Assembly (NCBI RefSeq): GCF_014131695.1
Contig: NZ_CP036346.1
Span: 3,100,001 to 3,164,000 of the forward strand
Direction: 5' to 3'
Source: Thomasclavelia ramosa DSM 1402
GTDB taxonomy: Bacteria > Bacillota_I > Bacilli_A > Erysipelotrichales > Coprobacillaceae
DNA: 64,000 nucleotides
Position 1 is the first letter of the stretch. Each line of letters starts with the position of its first letter. A program made the position numbers and the translations under genes. The notes below the pieces were generated by a model. That model had not been told where the DNA came from and did not search any database. It worked only from the letters and a program-made list of their open reading frames with translations. Of the stretch, positions 37,091 through 48,030 are shown piece by piece.

Positions 37091-37642
37091 TTATCTTCCA
37101 CCAGCAAAGTTATATAATAGTCTTTCCTTCATTTCACTAACATCTTGACCTAACACTTCGATAATCTTAAATGCAAATGGATATGATGTTGCTGGCCCTT
37201 GGCTTGTTATAATATTCTGATCAAAAACAACAACCTTATCAACAAATTCTCCACCTACTAATTTATCGGCATATCCAGTATAGCCAGTCACATTTTTACC
37301 GTCGATAACTCTTGCCTTTGATAAAACAATTGTTCCAGAACATATTGCTGCTAAATACTTTCCATTTTCATTATAGTATTGAACCATTTCAATAACCAGT
37401 GGATTTGCTCCTAAATTCACACCCCCTGGTCTTCCGCCAGGTAAAACCAGCATATCATAATTTTTGATCTCATCACTAAAAATCTTATCTACTTTTATCA
37501 TCATCCCCTGCATCCCCCTAACGTACTGTTCAGCAAAACCAAATGTATGACACTCAATTCCGGCTCTTCTTAACAAGTCTACAATCGTCACTGTTTCACT
37601 TTCTTCGTATCCATCTACTACCAATACTGCAGCTTTTCTCAT
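37091..37642 (-). CDS. DJ-1/PfpI family protein, copy 2
   Basis: A 183-residue DJ-1/PfpI-fold protein with the acidic residue in GYEESETVTI (residues 10-19) and nucleophile Cys in LAAICSGTIVL near residue 101. Relatives are deglycases/glyoxalases, chaperones or amidases. I start at ATG 37642, one base after the stop of copy 1; its ribosome site AAGGAGG is embedded in the last codons of copy 1, so translation is coupled. About half the residues match copy 1 in register, indicating a tandem duplication. Confidence 0.88.
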   Translation of the reverse strand: MRKAAVLVVDGYEESETVTIVDLLRRAGIECHTFGFAEQYVRGMQGMMIKVDKIFSDEIKNYDMLVLPGGRPGGVNLGANPLVIEMVQYYNENGKYLAAICSGTIVLSKARVIDGKNVTGYTGYADKLVGGEFVDKVVVFDQNIITSQGPATSYPFAFKIIEVLGQDVSEMKERLLYNFAGGR

Positions 37643-37643
37643 A

Positions 37644-38204
37644 CTATTCATCCTCCTTAACATCAAAAGCATTAAAATAGACCATTCTTTTTTTGAGAGC
37701 TAGTGAATTGCCACCCAATAAATCTACCAGCTTATATGCAAATGCATAAACTGTTGCTGGACCGCGACTCGTTACAATTTTCCCATCAATCACCACTTTA
37801 TCATGTAAGTAATTTCCTTGTTTTATTTTTTGCTCGTATCCCACATAAGCAGTATAGTTTTTTCCTTTTAGTAATCCCGCCTTTTCTAAAACAATCGGAG
37901 CTGCACATATGGCACAAATATACTTGTTTTTTTGTGCCATTATATTTAAAATTTCGATTAACCTTGTATTATCTCTTAAGTTAGCAGCACCGGGATACCC
38001 TCCTGGTAAAATAATCATATCATAATCAATTACCTCATCATTTAGTACGCTGTCACATTTCACAATAATATCATGTGCTCCTGCAACATCCTTTTCAAAA
38101 CCGATCATATCGCATTGAAAATTAGCACGACGAATAATATCTATAATAGATAACGTCTCCCCTTCTTCAAACCCTGGAGCTACAATAACTGCTGCCTTTT
38201 TCAT
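37644..38204 (-). CDS. DJ-1/PfpI family protein, copy 1
   Basis: A 186-residue DJ-1/PfpI protein with GFEEGETLSIID near the N-terminus, Gly-rich ILPGGYPGAANLRDN and nucleophile elbow ICAICAAPIVLEKAG near residue 99. It keeps an extra Cys before the nucleophile. First gene of pfpI-pfpI-rpiR, preceded by AGGAGG. Possible role in repair of glycated or oxidised molecules; not proven. Confidence 0.88.
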   Translation of the reverse strand: MKKAAVIVAPGFEEGETLSIIDIIRRANFQCDMIGFEKDVAGAHDIIVKCDSVLNDEVIDYDMIILPGGYPGAANLRDNTRLIEILNIMAQKNKYICAICAAPIVLEKAGLLKGKNYTAYVGYEQKIKQGNYLHDKVVIDGKIVTSRGPATVYAFAYKLVDLLGGNSLALKKRMVYFNAFDVKEDE

Positions 38205-38289
38205 ATCTTCTTTCCTCCTTTTAATTTATATTTACACAATAATATTGTTTACACCGTTTATCAATTCATTTCCAAAATTAAGAAATCAT

Positions 38290-38318
38290 AAAAAAGACTT
38301 TTGTTTCACCAAAAGTCT
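38290..38318 (-). terminator. Terminator of the deoR-deoC-tkt cluster
   Basis: AGACTTTTG / CAAAAGTCT arms around GTGAAA with six Ts on the minus strand, directly after the last gene (38339). Confidence 0.85.
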
Positions 38319-38338
38319 AAATATTATTGATAAAGTTT

Positions 38339-39061
38339 TTATTTCCTTTGATATTTACCATATCGAAAAAAGATATATCTATATGCCGCCAGTATCTTTT
38401 GAGGAACTTCAACATGTTCAATATACTGCTTACCATTTGGTCCATAGCCATCTTTATCATCGATGACTCTCTTCATTTCTCCTAATAAAAGTGAAATATA
38501 TCGTTCTTTTGACCATAAGCCCCAAATATTATTTTTAAGTTCAAATCCAATATTCTCAACAACTGGCAAAAAACATCTATAATTATCAAAATTTATATGT
38601 GGAGCATAATGTCTTGCAGTTGCATCGATTCGCCTTTGCATAAGAGGATCATGAACCAATAAAATATTTTTTACTATAATGTCTTCTTTTTTGAGAAGTT
38701 TGAAAGCAAACTGAATATTTTCCCCACAATTAGTAGATTCTTTTTCTAATAAAATAGTATTGTCTACCCCATAATTTTCTTCAATAAGATACTTAAATAA
38801 TTCTGCTTCACTTCTTTTAGTAATATCTTTAATATCATACTTCTCTTTAATCGTATTGATTAAAATATCTGTAGTATGACCTTTTCCTCCAGCAATCATG
38901 AAGTGATAAGCATGCCCTGTTTTGTATAGTTGATAAGCTATTAATCCAGTTTCAGCAATAGCATTTCCTAATACTAAAATCAGATCATACTTTTTCTTCT
39001 CATCATATGTATTTATCGCTAAAAATTGATTAAGAAGATTAAAAGCCTGACTATCTTTCAT
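38339..39061 (-). CDS. YdcF family protein (soluble DUF218)
   Basis: A 240-residue DUF218 protein without membrane helices: LILVLGNAIAETGLIAYQL, FMIAGGKGHTTD (glycine loop), EKESTNCGENIQFAFKLL and VHDPLMQRRIDATARHYAP. E. coli YdcF of this family binds S-adenosylmethionine; no reaction is known. Its start overlaps the phosphofructokinase gene by 11 bases, so it is an operon member of the deoC-transketolase cluster. Perhaps a phosphatase or nucleotide-binding protein for the same pathway; inference only. Confidence 0.85.
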   Translation of the reverse strand: MKDSQAFNLLNQFLAINTYDEKKKYDLILVLGNAIAETGLIAYQLYKTGHAYHFMIAGGKGHTTDILINTIKEKYDIKDITKRSEAELFKYLIEENYGVDNTILLEKESTNCGENIQFAFKLLKKEDIIVKNILLVHDPLMQRRIDATARHYAPHINFDNYRCFLPVVENIGFELKNNIWGLWSKERYISLLLGEMKRVIDDKDGYGPNGKQYIEHVEVPQKILAAYRYIFFRYGKYQRK

Positions 39062-40244
39062 TTAATTGCAAATATTGAGGAAGCTCAATTTGTCCACTTT
39101 TATATATTAAAGGAACCACATAATCAATATATTCTTTTTTAATCTTCTTATTCTTTTCATCAATCCATTCTAATGGAAATGGTTTAACATGATTTGCTAC
39201 TTTATGAATATCAACGTGACTTAATAAAAATTCATTTCTATTTTTTGAAATTGTGACCATAATCCCCGTTCGTTTATCCAACGCACAATTTATTGCATAA
39301 CTACCAATACGTAAAGCATTTTCTATGTCTATGTAACTGGCTAAATGTGCTGCACAACGCTGAAGGGTACTTAACTGAATGGCCCGTACTTTACAGCCAA
39401 GATGGTCACCGATAAGTTTTTTTAGATAATTTGAACAGCCATTATTTGATAAATGACCAAATGCATCTTTTTGAATCCCACTATCTAGTGATACACACAT
39501 TCCATATTGATCTCGAATACCTTCAGATACAGCAATAATACAGTGATCCTTCTTTTTTAATTTATCTTTGATCTGTTCAAGAAAGTCATTTTCATCAAAA
39601 ATGTTTTCCGGCATATAAATTAAATCGATAGAATCAGGATAGACTTCATTAACAAGTTGTGCTGAAGCTGTTAACCAGCCAGCATCTCGCCCCATAATTT
39701 CTACGATCGTTACTGATTTTATTGGATATATAACACTGTCAAAAGCAATTTCACATAATGAGGTAGCAACATAATGACAGGCAGAAGGGTATCCTGGTGT
39801 ATAATCAATATTCATAAGATCATTGTCAATTGTTTTAGGGATACCAATAAAGTTGATTGGGCAATTACATATTTTTGCATAAGTACTTAATTTTTCAATA
39901 GTATCCATTGAATCATTACCACCAATATAAAAGAAGTCAGTAATTTCATACTTATTTAATATTGTAATTATTCTTTGCTTAATTGATTGATCCTTTTCGA
40001 AAATCTTATATCTACATGAGCCTAAATACATTGCTGGTGTATGAATCAACTTAAACAAATTCTTCTGATCTTTAAAACTACTTAAATCAACCATCTTTTC
40101 ATCTAACAATCCATCTATTCCATTAATCATTCCATATATTTTCTCATAATCTGCTTTCAAAGCTCCTTGAATGACCCCGGCTAATGTTGCATTAATAACT
40201 ACTGTCGGCCCACCAGATTGTCCGATTATACATTTTCTCGACAT
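39051..40244 (-). CDS. Pyrophosphate-type 6-phosphofructokinase
   Basis: A 397-residue phosphofructokinase with N-terminal GQSGGPTVVINA, IGGNDSMDT and PKTIDNDLMNID motifs, and MGRDAGWLTA. The Asp in GGND (fourth place) together with Lys in PKTIDND is the PPi-dependent signature, so it probably uses pyrophosphate and works reversibly; such enzymes may also act on sedoheptulose 7-phosphate, which would fit the adjacent transketolase. ATG 40244 follows GGGG by 9 bases; an ATG three codons earlier overlaps the ribosome site. Lies in the deoR cluster. Confidence 0.9.
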   Translation of the reverse strand: MSRKCIIGQSGGPTVVINATLAGVIQGALKADYEKIYGMINGIDGLLDEKMVDLSSFKDQKNLFKLIHTPAMYLGSCRYKIFEKDQSIKQRIITILNKYEITDFFYIGGNDSMDTIEKLSTYAKICNCPINFIGIPKTIDNDLMNIDYTPGYPSACHYVATSLCEIAFDSVIYPIKSVTIVEIMGRDAGWLTASAQLVNEVYPDSIDLIYMPENIFDENDFLEQIKDKLKKKDHCIIAVSEGIRDQYGMCVSLDSGIQKDAFGHLSNNGCSNYLKKLIGDHLGCKVRAIQLSTLQRCAAHLASYIDIENALRIGSYAINCALDKRTGIMVTISKNRNEFLLSHVDIHKVANHVKPFPLEWIDEKNKKIKKEYIDYVVPLIYKSGQIELPQYLQLNER

Positions 40245-40266
40245 GATCTTCATCCCCTTATCTGCT

Positions 40267-42614
<2,348 letters not shown>

Positions 42615-42615
42615 C

Positions 42616-43416
42616 CTAATGACCTCCTAACTCCCTCAGAGCTTGTTCCATTTCTTTACGATTTGGAGCCTTTCCATGCCATTCAATCTCATTTTCCATA
42701 AATGAAATTCCTTTTCCTTTTACTGTATGAGCAATGATTGCAGTAGGTTTTTGACTATTTTTTGCCATCTCCACAGCTGCTTCAATTTCATCAAAATCAT
42801 GACCATTTATATTGATAACTTCAAAACCAAAAGCTAAGAACTTTTCCAAGAAAGGTTGTGGCCCAATAACATCGACTATTTTTCCATCAATTTGTAATCC
42901 ATTATAGTCAAGAAAAAGAATAAAATGACTAAGTTGATAATGACTTGCTGCCATTAGAGCCTCATATACTTGTCCCTCCTCAAATTCTCCATCACCACAA
43001 ATTACATAAGTATAATAATTATTATTTTTGTACTTATTTGCCAAAGTGATTCCAACAGCTGCACTTATCCCCTGCCCTAATGATCCCGTTGACATATCTA
43101 CACCTTTCGTATCATTCATATTTGGATGCCCCTGTAAAGAAGAATTAATTTTTCTAAAAGTCATTAACTCTTTTTCATCTAACACTTTCATTTCTTTTAA
43201 TACAGCATATAAAGCTGGTGCCCCATGACCTTTAGATAGTACCAGCTTATTTCTTTCATTAGAATTAATATTATCTTTAGTTAGCTTTAATTCTTTTTGG
43301 TACAAGTACATTAAAATATCAATACAAGATAAAGATCCACCTGGATGTCCAGATTTAGCTTCATATATCATTTTAATAATACTTTTTCTAGCTTCACTAG
43401 CCATTTTATTTAACAT
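42616..43416 (-). CDS. Transketolase, N-terminal subunit
   Basis: A 266-residue N-terminal half of split transketolase, binding the diphosphate of thiamine: SGHPGGSLSCIDILMYLY, LSKGHGAPALYAVL, GSLGQGISAAVG and CGDGEFEEGQVYEALMAAS then YNGLQIDG. Functions with the C-terminal subunit in the pentose phosphate network. Follows deoC by about 50 bases on the same strand with AAGGGGG upstream. Confidence 0.93.
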   Translation of the reverse strand: MLNKMASEARKSIIKMIYEAKSGHPGGSLSCIDILMYLYQKELKLTKDNINSNERNKLVLSKGHGAPALYAVLKEMKVLDEKELMTFRKINSSLQGHPNMNDTKGVDMSTGSLGQGISAAVGITLANKYKNNNYYTYVICGDGEFEEGQVYEALMAASHYQLSHFILFLDYNGLQIDGKIVDVIGPQPFLEKFLAFGFEVININGHDFDEIEAAVEMAKNSQKPTAIIAHTVKGKGISFMENEIEWHGKAPNRKEMEQALRELGGH

Positions 43417-43467
43417 CGTTTACACCGCCCCCTTCTCTTCTTAGCTTTTGTAAACACTTTTGATTAG

Positions 43468-44178
43468 CTAGTCTAACCCTAACACAACAGATACTGATCT
43501 ATATCCAACTCCCATACGATCAATTCCCATATCAATCAATTGTAAAAAATGTTCTCTTGTTCGAATACATCCACTTCCTTTAATCTTAATTTTATCACCA
43601 CATTCTTCCATCATTACTTTGATTATTTCCAAACTCGCTCCATGAGCTTCATGTCCCGTTAAAAATCCAGTACTCGTTTTAACAAAATCAGCACCCGCTT
43701 CTATACAAATATGACACATTTTTCTTATTTGTAACTCATTTAAAGCATCAGTCTCAAAAATAACTTTAATTTCTCTTCCATATTTATGGGCCGCTTCGGT
43801 ACAGGCTTTAATATCCGCTAAAACTTCTTCCCACTTTCCACTTTTGATCATTCCAAAGTTAGCGACTATATCAATTTCTTTAACCGAATCGTATTTAGCC
43901 ACAATTTCAATTTGTTTAACTTTAGATTCTGTTGAGCTTGTTCCAAATGGAAAATCACATACTGGACATAGCATTGTGTCTGTTCCTTTAACATAAGGCT
44001 CACATAAATCCATATAACCAGGATTAATGCAAATAGTTGCACAATTTAACTTTACTCCATCTTTTGTTAGATCGATAATTTCCTGTTCAGTAAATTCTGG
44101 TTTTAAAACTGAATAGTCAATATAAGATGCTAACTCCTTTAAATTCATTTCATTTGCCTTTTTTGTTATTTTTTTCAT
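43468..44178 (-). CDS. deoC: Deoxyribose-phosphate aldolase family protein
   Basis: Class I aldolase of the DeoC family: normally 2-deoxyribose 5-phosphate to glyceraldehyde 3-phosphate plus acetaldehyde. 236 residues; Schiff-base Lys in FVKTSTGF near residue 161, proton-relay Asp in VKEIDIVANFGM and a second Lys in IKIKGSGCIRT. First enzyme gene after deoR, behind an operator-like repeat region. The only strong ribosome site (AAGGAGG at about 44228-44234) is about 50 bases before ATG 44178, so initiation at this ATG or the one at residue 11 is weakly supported. Substrate could be another deoxy- or keto-sugar phosphate. Confidence 0.88.
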   Translation of the reverse strand: MKKITKKANEMNLKELASYIDYSVLKPEFTEQEIIDLTKDGVKLNCATICINPGYMDLCEPYVKGTDTMLCPVCDFPFGTSSTESKVKQIEIVAKYDSVKEIDIVANFGMIKSGKWEEVLADIKACTEAAHKYGREIKVIFETDALNELQIRKMCHICIEAGADFVKTSTGFLTGHEAHGASLEIIKVMMEECGDKIKIKGSGCIRTREHFLQLIDMGIDRMGVGYRSVSVVLGLD

Positions 44179-44205
44179 TTTTCTAATAGATAACTATTTA
44201 TTTTT

Positions 44206-44303
44206 GTTTGTTTTTGTTCGTTATCTTTCCTCCTTAATTAAAAAATAACACATAAACAAACATTTGTAAACATATATTTGTTTATTTTTGTTCGTTTTTG
44301 TTT
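44206..44303 (-). promoter_or_regulatory. Direct repeats before deoC, probable DeoR-type operators
   Basis: Two long similar copies, plus-strand TTTGTTTGTTTTTGTTCGTT (about 44206-44222) and TTTGTTTATTTTTGTTCGTT (44278-44297), differing at one base, with a partial third AACAAACATTTGTAAAC between. Repeated TGTTT/TTCGTT words are typical of DeoR-family sites. One copy lies between the strong ribosome site and the deoC start codon. Confidence 0.75.
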
Positions 44304-44351
44304 TTTTGTATAAAAAAACATATCAAACAAACTAGTTCAATATGTCTTTAT

Positions 44352-45122
44352 TTAATCTTCATTTGTTAAAATATAATTTACTGGAATATCATCAATATTC
44401 ATATGAGCATCCTTATTACAGATAACTGCATCAAAATCATCACTGCTAATAAAGCTACAAAAACCTTTAACACTTAACTTTGATGAATCAATTAATAAAT
44501 ACTTCTTTACTGCTAAGTCCATTGCTTTTTGTTTTACTGCCATTGTATCCATTTCAGCTGTATAGACTAATTTTCTATCTATATCTATCCCGGCACAACT
44601 TAAGAAAGCATAATCAAAATTAAACTTTTCTAAGTCACTTAAAGTAATTGGACCAACTGACATATTGTATTCTGGAATATATTTACCACCAATCATAAAT
44701 AATTCAGATTCAAAATCATTAAATCCATTTGCAATCAAGGTACTATGTGTTACTATTTTAACATTTTTTCCTTTTATATATTTTAGCATCGGTACAATAC
44801 TTGTTCCACCATCTAAAAATATACAATCTCCATCCCTGATAAATGATGCTGCTTTTTTACATACTAAATCTTTCTCTTTATTATTAGTAATTCTTTCGCT
44901 CATTTGTTTTTCATCTTTATTTGAAAGAATTGTTTTTTGCTCAATACTTTTTGCTCCGCCATGAACCCTTATCAGCAGTCCTTGTTTTTCAAGTTCTTCA
45001 CAATCTCTTCTTATCGTTGTTTCTGTTACATCTAAGTTTTCAGAAAGTTCTTTTGTTGAAATAAACCCACGTTCATTAACTGTATTTACTATTCTTAAAA
45101 ACCTCTCACTTGCAATCATCAT
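44352..45122 (-). CDS. DeoR-family transcriptional regulator
   Basis: A 256-residue DeoR-type sugar-phosphate repressor: N-terminal helix-turn-helix FISTKELSENLDVTETTIRRD near residue 22 and the sensor domain with IFLDGGTSIVPML, IGGKYIPEYNMSVGP, and LLIDSSKLSVKGF. GAGG is 5 bases before ATG 45122 (8 before a second ATG at 45119). Upstream of deoC on the same strand; the repeats between suggest it represses deoC and the following genes in the absence of a phosphorylated sugar. Confidence 0.9.
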   Translation of the reverse strand: MMIASERFLRIVNTVNERGFISTKELSENLDVTETTIRRDCEELEKQGLLIRVHGGAKSIEQKTILSNKDEKQMSERITNNKEKDLVCKKAASFIRDGDCIFLDGGTSIVPMLKYIKGKNVKIVTHSTLIANGFNDFESELFMIGGKYIPEYNMSVGPITLSDLEKFNFDYAFLSCAGIDIDRKLVYTAEMDTMAVKQKAMDLAVKKYLLIDSSKLSVKGFCSFISSDDFDAVICNKDAHMNIDDIPVNYILTNED

Positions 45123-45284
45123 ACTCACCTCTTCTTTTCATTATACTTAAATGCCATTTTTATTCAATTATTTTAAAAAGATAATCTTTTTCATTATATA
45201 ATTACTTTTTATAAAATTATATGATTTGTTAACTATAACTTTAAACAATATCTAAGATTTGCTAAATCAAACTGTTCTATAAAT

Positions 45285-45335
45285 AAACCTTGATTTAATC
45301 AAGGTTTATTAGTCAAAATTATTCACCAACGTATG
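45285..45335 (-). repeat. Degenerate duplicate of the rpsR tail and terminator
   Basis: The 19-base word AATTATTCACCAACGTATG at 45317-45335 is identical to 45481-45499, the rpsR 3' end, and in both places a related hairpin (AAACCTTGATTTAATCAAGG then TTT at 45285-45307; AAACCCTTGA...TCAAGGGTTT at 45448-45473) lies 7-8 bases away on the same side. So about 50 bases comprising the last codons and terminator were duplicated. The rest of 45129-45482 is AT-rich and holds only one more hairpin (AAAAGATTT/AAATCTTTT, about 45411-45439). Confidence 0.8.
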
Positions 45336-45447
45336 ATAACACTTATTTTATTGATTTTTAATGGTTTCTCATCCATAAATCACTATATTTACACCTATTA
45401 TTTCTATTTAAAAGATTTTTTGATGTCAAATCTTTTAGAAAAAAAGA

Positions 45448-45473
45448 AAAACCCTTGAATTCATCAAGGGTTT
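45448..45473 (-). terminator. rpsF-ssb-rpsR terminator
   Basis: AAACCCTTGA / TCAAGGGTTT around ATTCA with TTTTTCTTTTTTT on the minus strand, just after rpsR. Confidence 0.9.
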
Positions 45474-45482
45474 AAATTTCAA

Positions 45483-45713
45483 TTATTCACCAACGTATGG
45501 TAATAAAGCCATTTGACGAGCACGTTTGATAGCTGTAGCTAACATTCTTTGATATTTAGCGCTAGTACCAGTTACACGTCTTGGGATAATTTTCCCGTTA
45601 GCTGAAACGAATCTTTTTAATAATTCAACATCTTTGTAATCGATGTAAGTAATTTTGTTTTTAGTGAAGTAGCAAACTTTTTTTCTACCCATTCTTTGTT
45701 TTCTAAATGCCAT
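45483..45713 (-). CDS. rpsR: Ribosomal protein S18
   Basis: 76-residue small-subunit protein bS18, with [20 protein letters not shown] and [16 protein letters not shown]-type core (written here as [17 protein letters not shown]) and C-terminal LLPYVGE. Binds 16S rRNA together with S6. Last gene of rpsF-ssb-rpsR, the usual Firmicute order. Its 3' end is partly duplicated downstream. Confidence 0.97.
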   Translation of the reverse strand: MAFRKQRMGRKKVCYFTKNKITYIDYKDVELLKRFVSANGKIIPRRVTGTSAKYQRMLATAIKRARQMALLPYVGE

Positions 45714-45730
45714 TTTGAAAACTCCTTTCT

Positions 45731-46213
45731 TTAAAACTGAATATCATCTTCCATGATATCATATGTATTAATTGAATTATCAAATTCTTTTTCTAATTCA
45801 ACTGTTTTCATATCATAGAAATTATCATTATTTTGTGGTTGTTGGTACGGTTGTTGCATTTGTTGTTGTGGCTGTGGTTGCCTTTCACGAGCAGCTCTTG
45901 TTTCTAAGAATTGCACACTATCACAAATAACTTCTACAACATATACCTTTTGACCTTGAGTATTGTCATAGCTACGTGTTTGGATTCTTCCTTCAACACC
46001 AACTAAACTTCCCTTAGAACAATATCTCTCAACATTTTCAGCAGGTTTACGCCACACAACACAATTAATAAAATCTGCTTGTTGTTGACCATCTCTGCTT
46101 GTAAAATTACGATTTACCGCTAAAGTAAAAGAAGTAACCGCATCACCTTGTGGTGTTCTTCTAAGTTCAGGATCTCTAGTCATTCGTCCTACTAGGACTA
46201 CTCTATTAATCAT
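45731..46213 (-). CDS. ssb: Single-stranded DNA-binding protein
   Basis: 160-residue SSB: OB fold at residues 1-110 ([20 protein letters not shown]), Gln-rich linker and acidic C-terminal tip ending [12 protein letters not shown], the partner-binding tail. Protects single-stranded DNA in replication and repair. Between rpsF and rpsR as in Bacillus, so coregulated with the ribosomal genes. Confidence 0.97.
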   Translation of the reverse strand: MINRVVLVGRMTRDPELRRTPQGDAVTSFTLAVNRNFTSRDGQQQADFINCVVWRKPAENVERYCSKGSLVGVEGRIQTRSYDNTQGQKVYVVEVICDSVQFLETRAARERQPQPQQQMQQPYQQPQNNDNFYDMKTVELEKEFDNSINTYDIMEDDIQF

Positions 46214-46228
46214 CTAGTACGCCTCCTT

Positions 46229-46510
46229 CTATTTGCGAAGAGTTAAATGACGTAACATAGATGCATTGATGTTTGATAATCGTTCAAATTCAGCAACATC
46301 AGCAGCTGTACAAGTAGCATCAACAACTACATAGTACCCTTTTTTGTAATCTTTGATTTCATAAGCTAAATCGCGTAATCCCCATTCGTCAACGTTATCA
46401 ACAGTTCCACCGTTAGCAGTTAAAATTCCTTTAAAACTTTCGATTAAAGCGTTTCTAGCGTCATCTTCAACGTCAGGTTTTACAATAAACATAATTTCAT
46501 ACTTGTTCAT
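46229..46510 (-). CDS. rpsF: Ribosomal protein S6
   Basis: 93-residue bS6 protein (NKYEIMFIVKPDVEDDARN, DLAYEIKDYKKGYYVV). Partner of S18 on the 30S subunit. AGGAGG precedes ATG. The about 70-base leader contains a GCTTATCC-AAAGA-GATAAGC hairpin that may be the S6:S18 autoregulation site known in many bacteria; I could not confirm all conserved bases. Confidence 0.97.
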   Translation of the reverse strand: MNKYEIMFIVKPDVEDDARNALIESFKGILTANGGTVDNVDEWGLRDLAYEIKDYKKGYYVVVDATCTAADVAEFERLSNINASMLRHLTLRK

Positions 46511-46588
46511 TTCTATACCTCCTATGGTCTATTGGCTTATCTCTTTGGATAAGCAGGCAGTAAATATAATATTTTTACATGCTCAATT

Positions 46589-46617
46589 ATAATAGCACAC
46601 CAATCAAAACAAAGCAA
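46589..46617 (-). promoter_or_regulatory. rpsF promoter
   Basis: Minus strand TTGCTT (46612-46617), 17-base spacer, TATTAT (46589-46594), about 75 bases before rpsF. Confidence 0.65.
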
Positions 46618-46644
46618 TGATTTATTTGATTAAATCATCATATT

Positions 46645-48030
46645 TTACAGTATCCCTAACTGACTTTTCCAAGTTAAGATTCGCATTACAGAACGATCCA
46701 ACGAATTGAGACATATTTCATCATTCTTAGCTGCTGCAATAAGTGCCGAGATATGTTCTTGAGGATTAGAAGTCATAATTAAATCATTCCCTGCCTTAAT
46801 CGCTTTAAGCGCAACTTCACCTTCACTTCCAAAGGCTTTTGCACTAGCCATTGAAATATCATCAGCAATAATAACGCCATGATAATTTAAGTCATCTCGT
46901 AAAATCTTACTCACTCTAGGTGACAATGATGCTAGATTTTGATCATCAATACTATCAACTACTATGTGACTAATCAAAATACTATTTGCACCTGCAGATA
47001 TTCCAGCTTTAAATGGTAAGAAATCATTATTGACAAGCGAATCATAATCACGTGAATCGTGGCATATAGCAGTATGATTATCAGCAACGTTCCCATATCC
47101 GGGAAAATGTTTTAAAACACTTCCCATCTTAATATCATTCATTGCCTTTACGACATTTTTCACAAATTCAGCTGTTTCATTAGGATCAGTTCCAAATGAA
47201 CGTTGATAGATAAAATCATCTTTACTCATTGCAACATCAGCTACCGGACCTATATTTACATTAATTCCAAATTCTTTTAAAAACTCCGACTTTTCTGTAG
47301 CATCACTAATAATAGCGTCCATCCCGCCTGCTTTAAAAACATCTTGGGGAGAACGAAATTTGTTACTGCGTAAATTATTACTAACCCGTACTACAGTTCC
47401 GCCCTCTTCATCTACTGCAATCAACATCGGGATAGTAACTGCTTTTTGATATGACTGAATATTTTCAATTACTTCCTCACGGGTCCGATTATGAAAATCA
47501 CGATTATATAACATATAGCCACCTAATTGATATTGTGACAACAACTCAACTGCTTGACTTTCAGGACACCGAGCTAAAAATAATTGTGCTATTTTCTGCT
47601 CTAACGTCATCTTTTCAACCATTACTGCAATCTTATGCGAAGCTATCGTAGCATCCGTATTACCAGTTCCACCATTTCTAACTTGAACCGCTTGAACATT
47701 TAAGCCTAAAACATCAATTGCTTGTATCGCGGTTGTTTGCTCGAGTTTACCCGTATATTTGATAGTTACTAAGTTCCCATACTGTAACTCATCACCTTTT
47801 ATTTTGGCCTTTTGACAATCCACCGTATAAACAATATTATTATCATCACGCAAACTGATTGTTTCATGTGTTATATCAACTATCTGTCCCTTTAACTCTT
47901 TAGCTGTTATCGTAGTTTCGCCTTCCCCTGCTAAGCGCAACTGATAAACTAACGCCCCCATGATCAATCCTAATAAAACAATGATTATAATGATTTTATG
48001 AGTAATAAAATTATTATTTCTTTCCTTCAT
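46645..48030 (-). CDS. Membrane-anchored glycoside hydrolase family 3 (beta-N-acetylhexosaminidase-like)
   Basis: A 461-residue protein: N-terminal membrane anchor about residues 11-30, a small beta domain about 40-115 (GQIVDITHETISLRDD), then a GH3 barrel about 130-461. NagZ-type motifs are AVDEEGGTVVRV, KHFPGYGNVADNHTA (catalytic His region) and GVIIADDISMASA (nucleophile Asp). It probably removes N-acetylglucosamine from wall fragments outside the cell. The start follows the ispD stop with no gap. Confidence 0.88.
   Translation of the reverse strand: MKERNNNFITHKIIIIIVLLGLIMGALVYQLRLAGEGETTITAKELKGQIVDITHETISLRDDNNIVYTVDCQKAKIKGDELQYGNLVTIKYTGKLEQTTAIQAIDVLGLNVQAVQVRNGGTGNTDATIASHKIAVMVEKMTLEQKIAQLFLARCPESQAVELLSQYQLGGYMLYNRDFHNRTREEVIENIQSYQKAVTIPMLIAVDEEGGTVVRVSNNLRSNKFRSPQDVFKAGGMDAIISDATEKSEFLKEFGINVNIGPVADVAMSKDDFIYQRSFGTDPNETAEFVKNVVKAMNDIKMGSVLKHFPGYGNVADNHTAICHDSRDYDSLVNNDFLPFKAGISAGANSILISHIVVDSIDDQNLASLSPRVSKILRDDLNYHGVIIADDISMASAKAFGSEGEVALKAIKAGNDLIMTSNPQEHISALIAAAKNDEICLNSLDRSVMRILTWKSQLGIL

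Noticed and set aside
37100-38200. Tandem DJ-1/PfpI genes as a single fused gene broken by a frameshift
   Set aside because: Each copy has its own ribosome site, start, full domain and nucleophile Cys.
44190-44320. Possible CRISPR-like TTTG-rich repeats
   Set aside because: Only two copies, AT-low-complexity, no regular spacers; best read as DeoR operators.
46229-46580. Certain S6:S18 autoregulatory RNA in the rpsF leader
   Set aside because: Only a simple hairpin is visible; the conserved CCG-containing features could not be confirmed by eye, so it was noted in the rpsF entry only.
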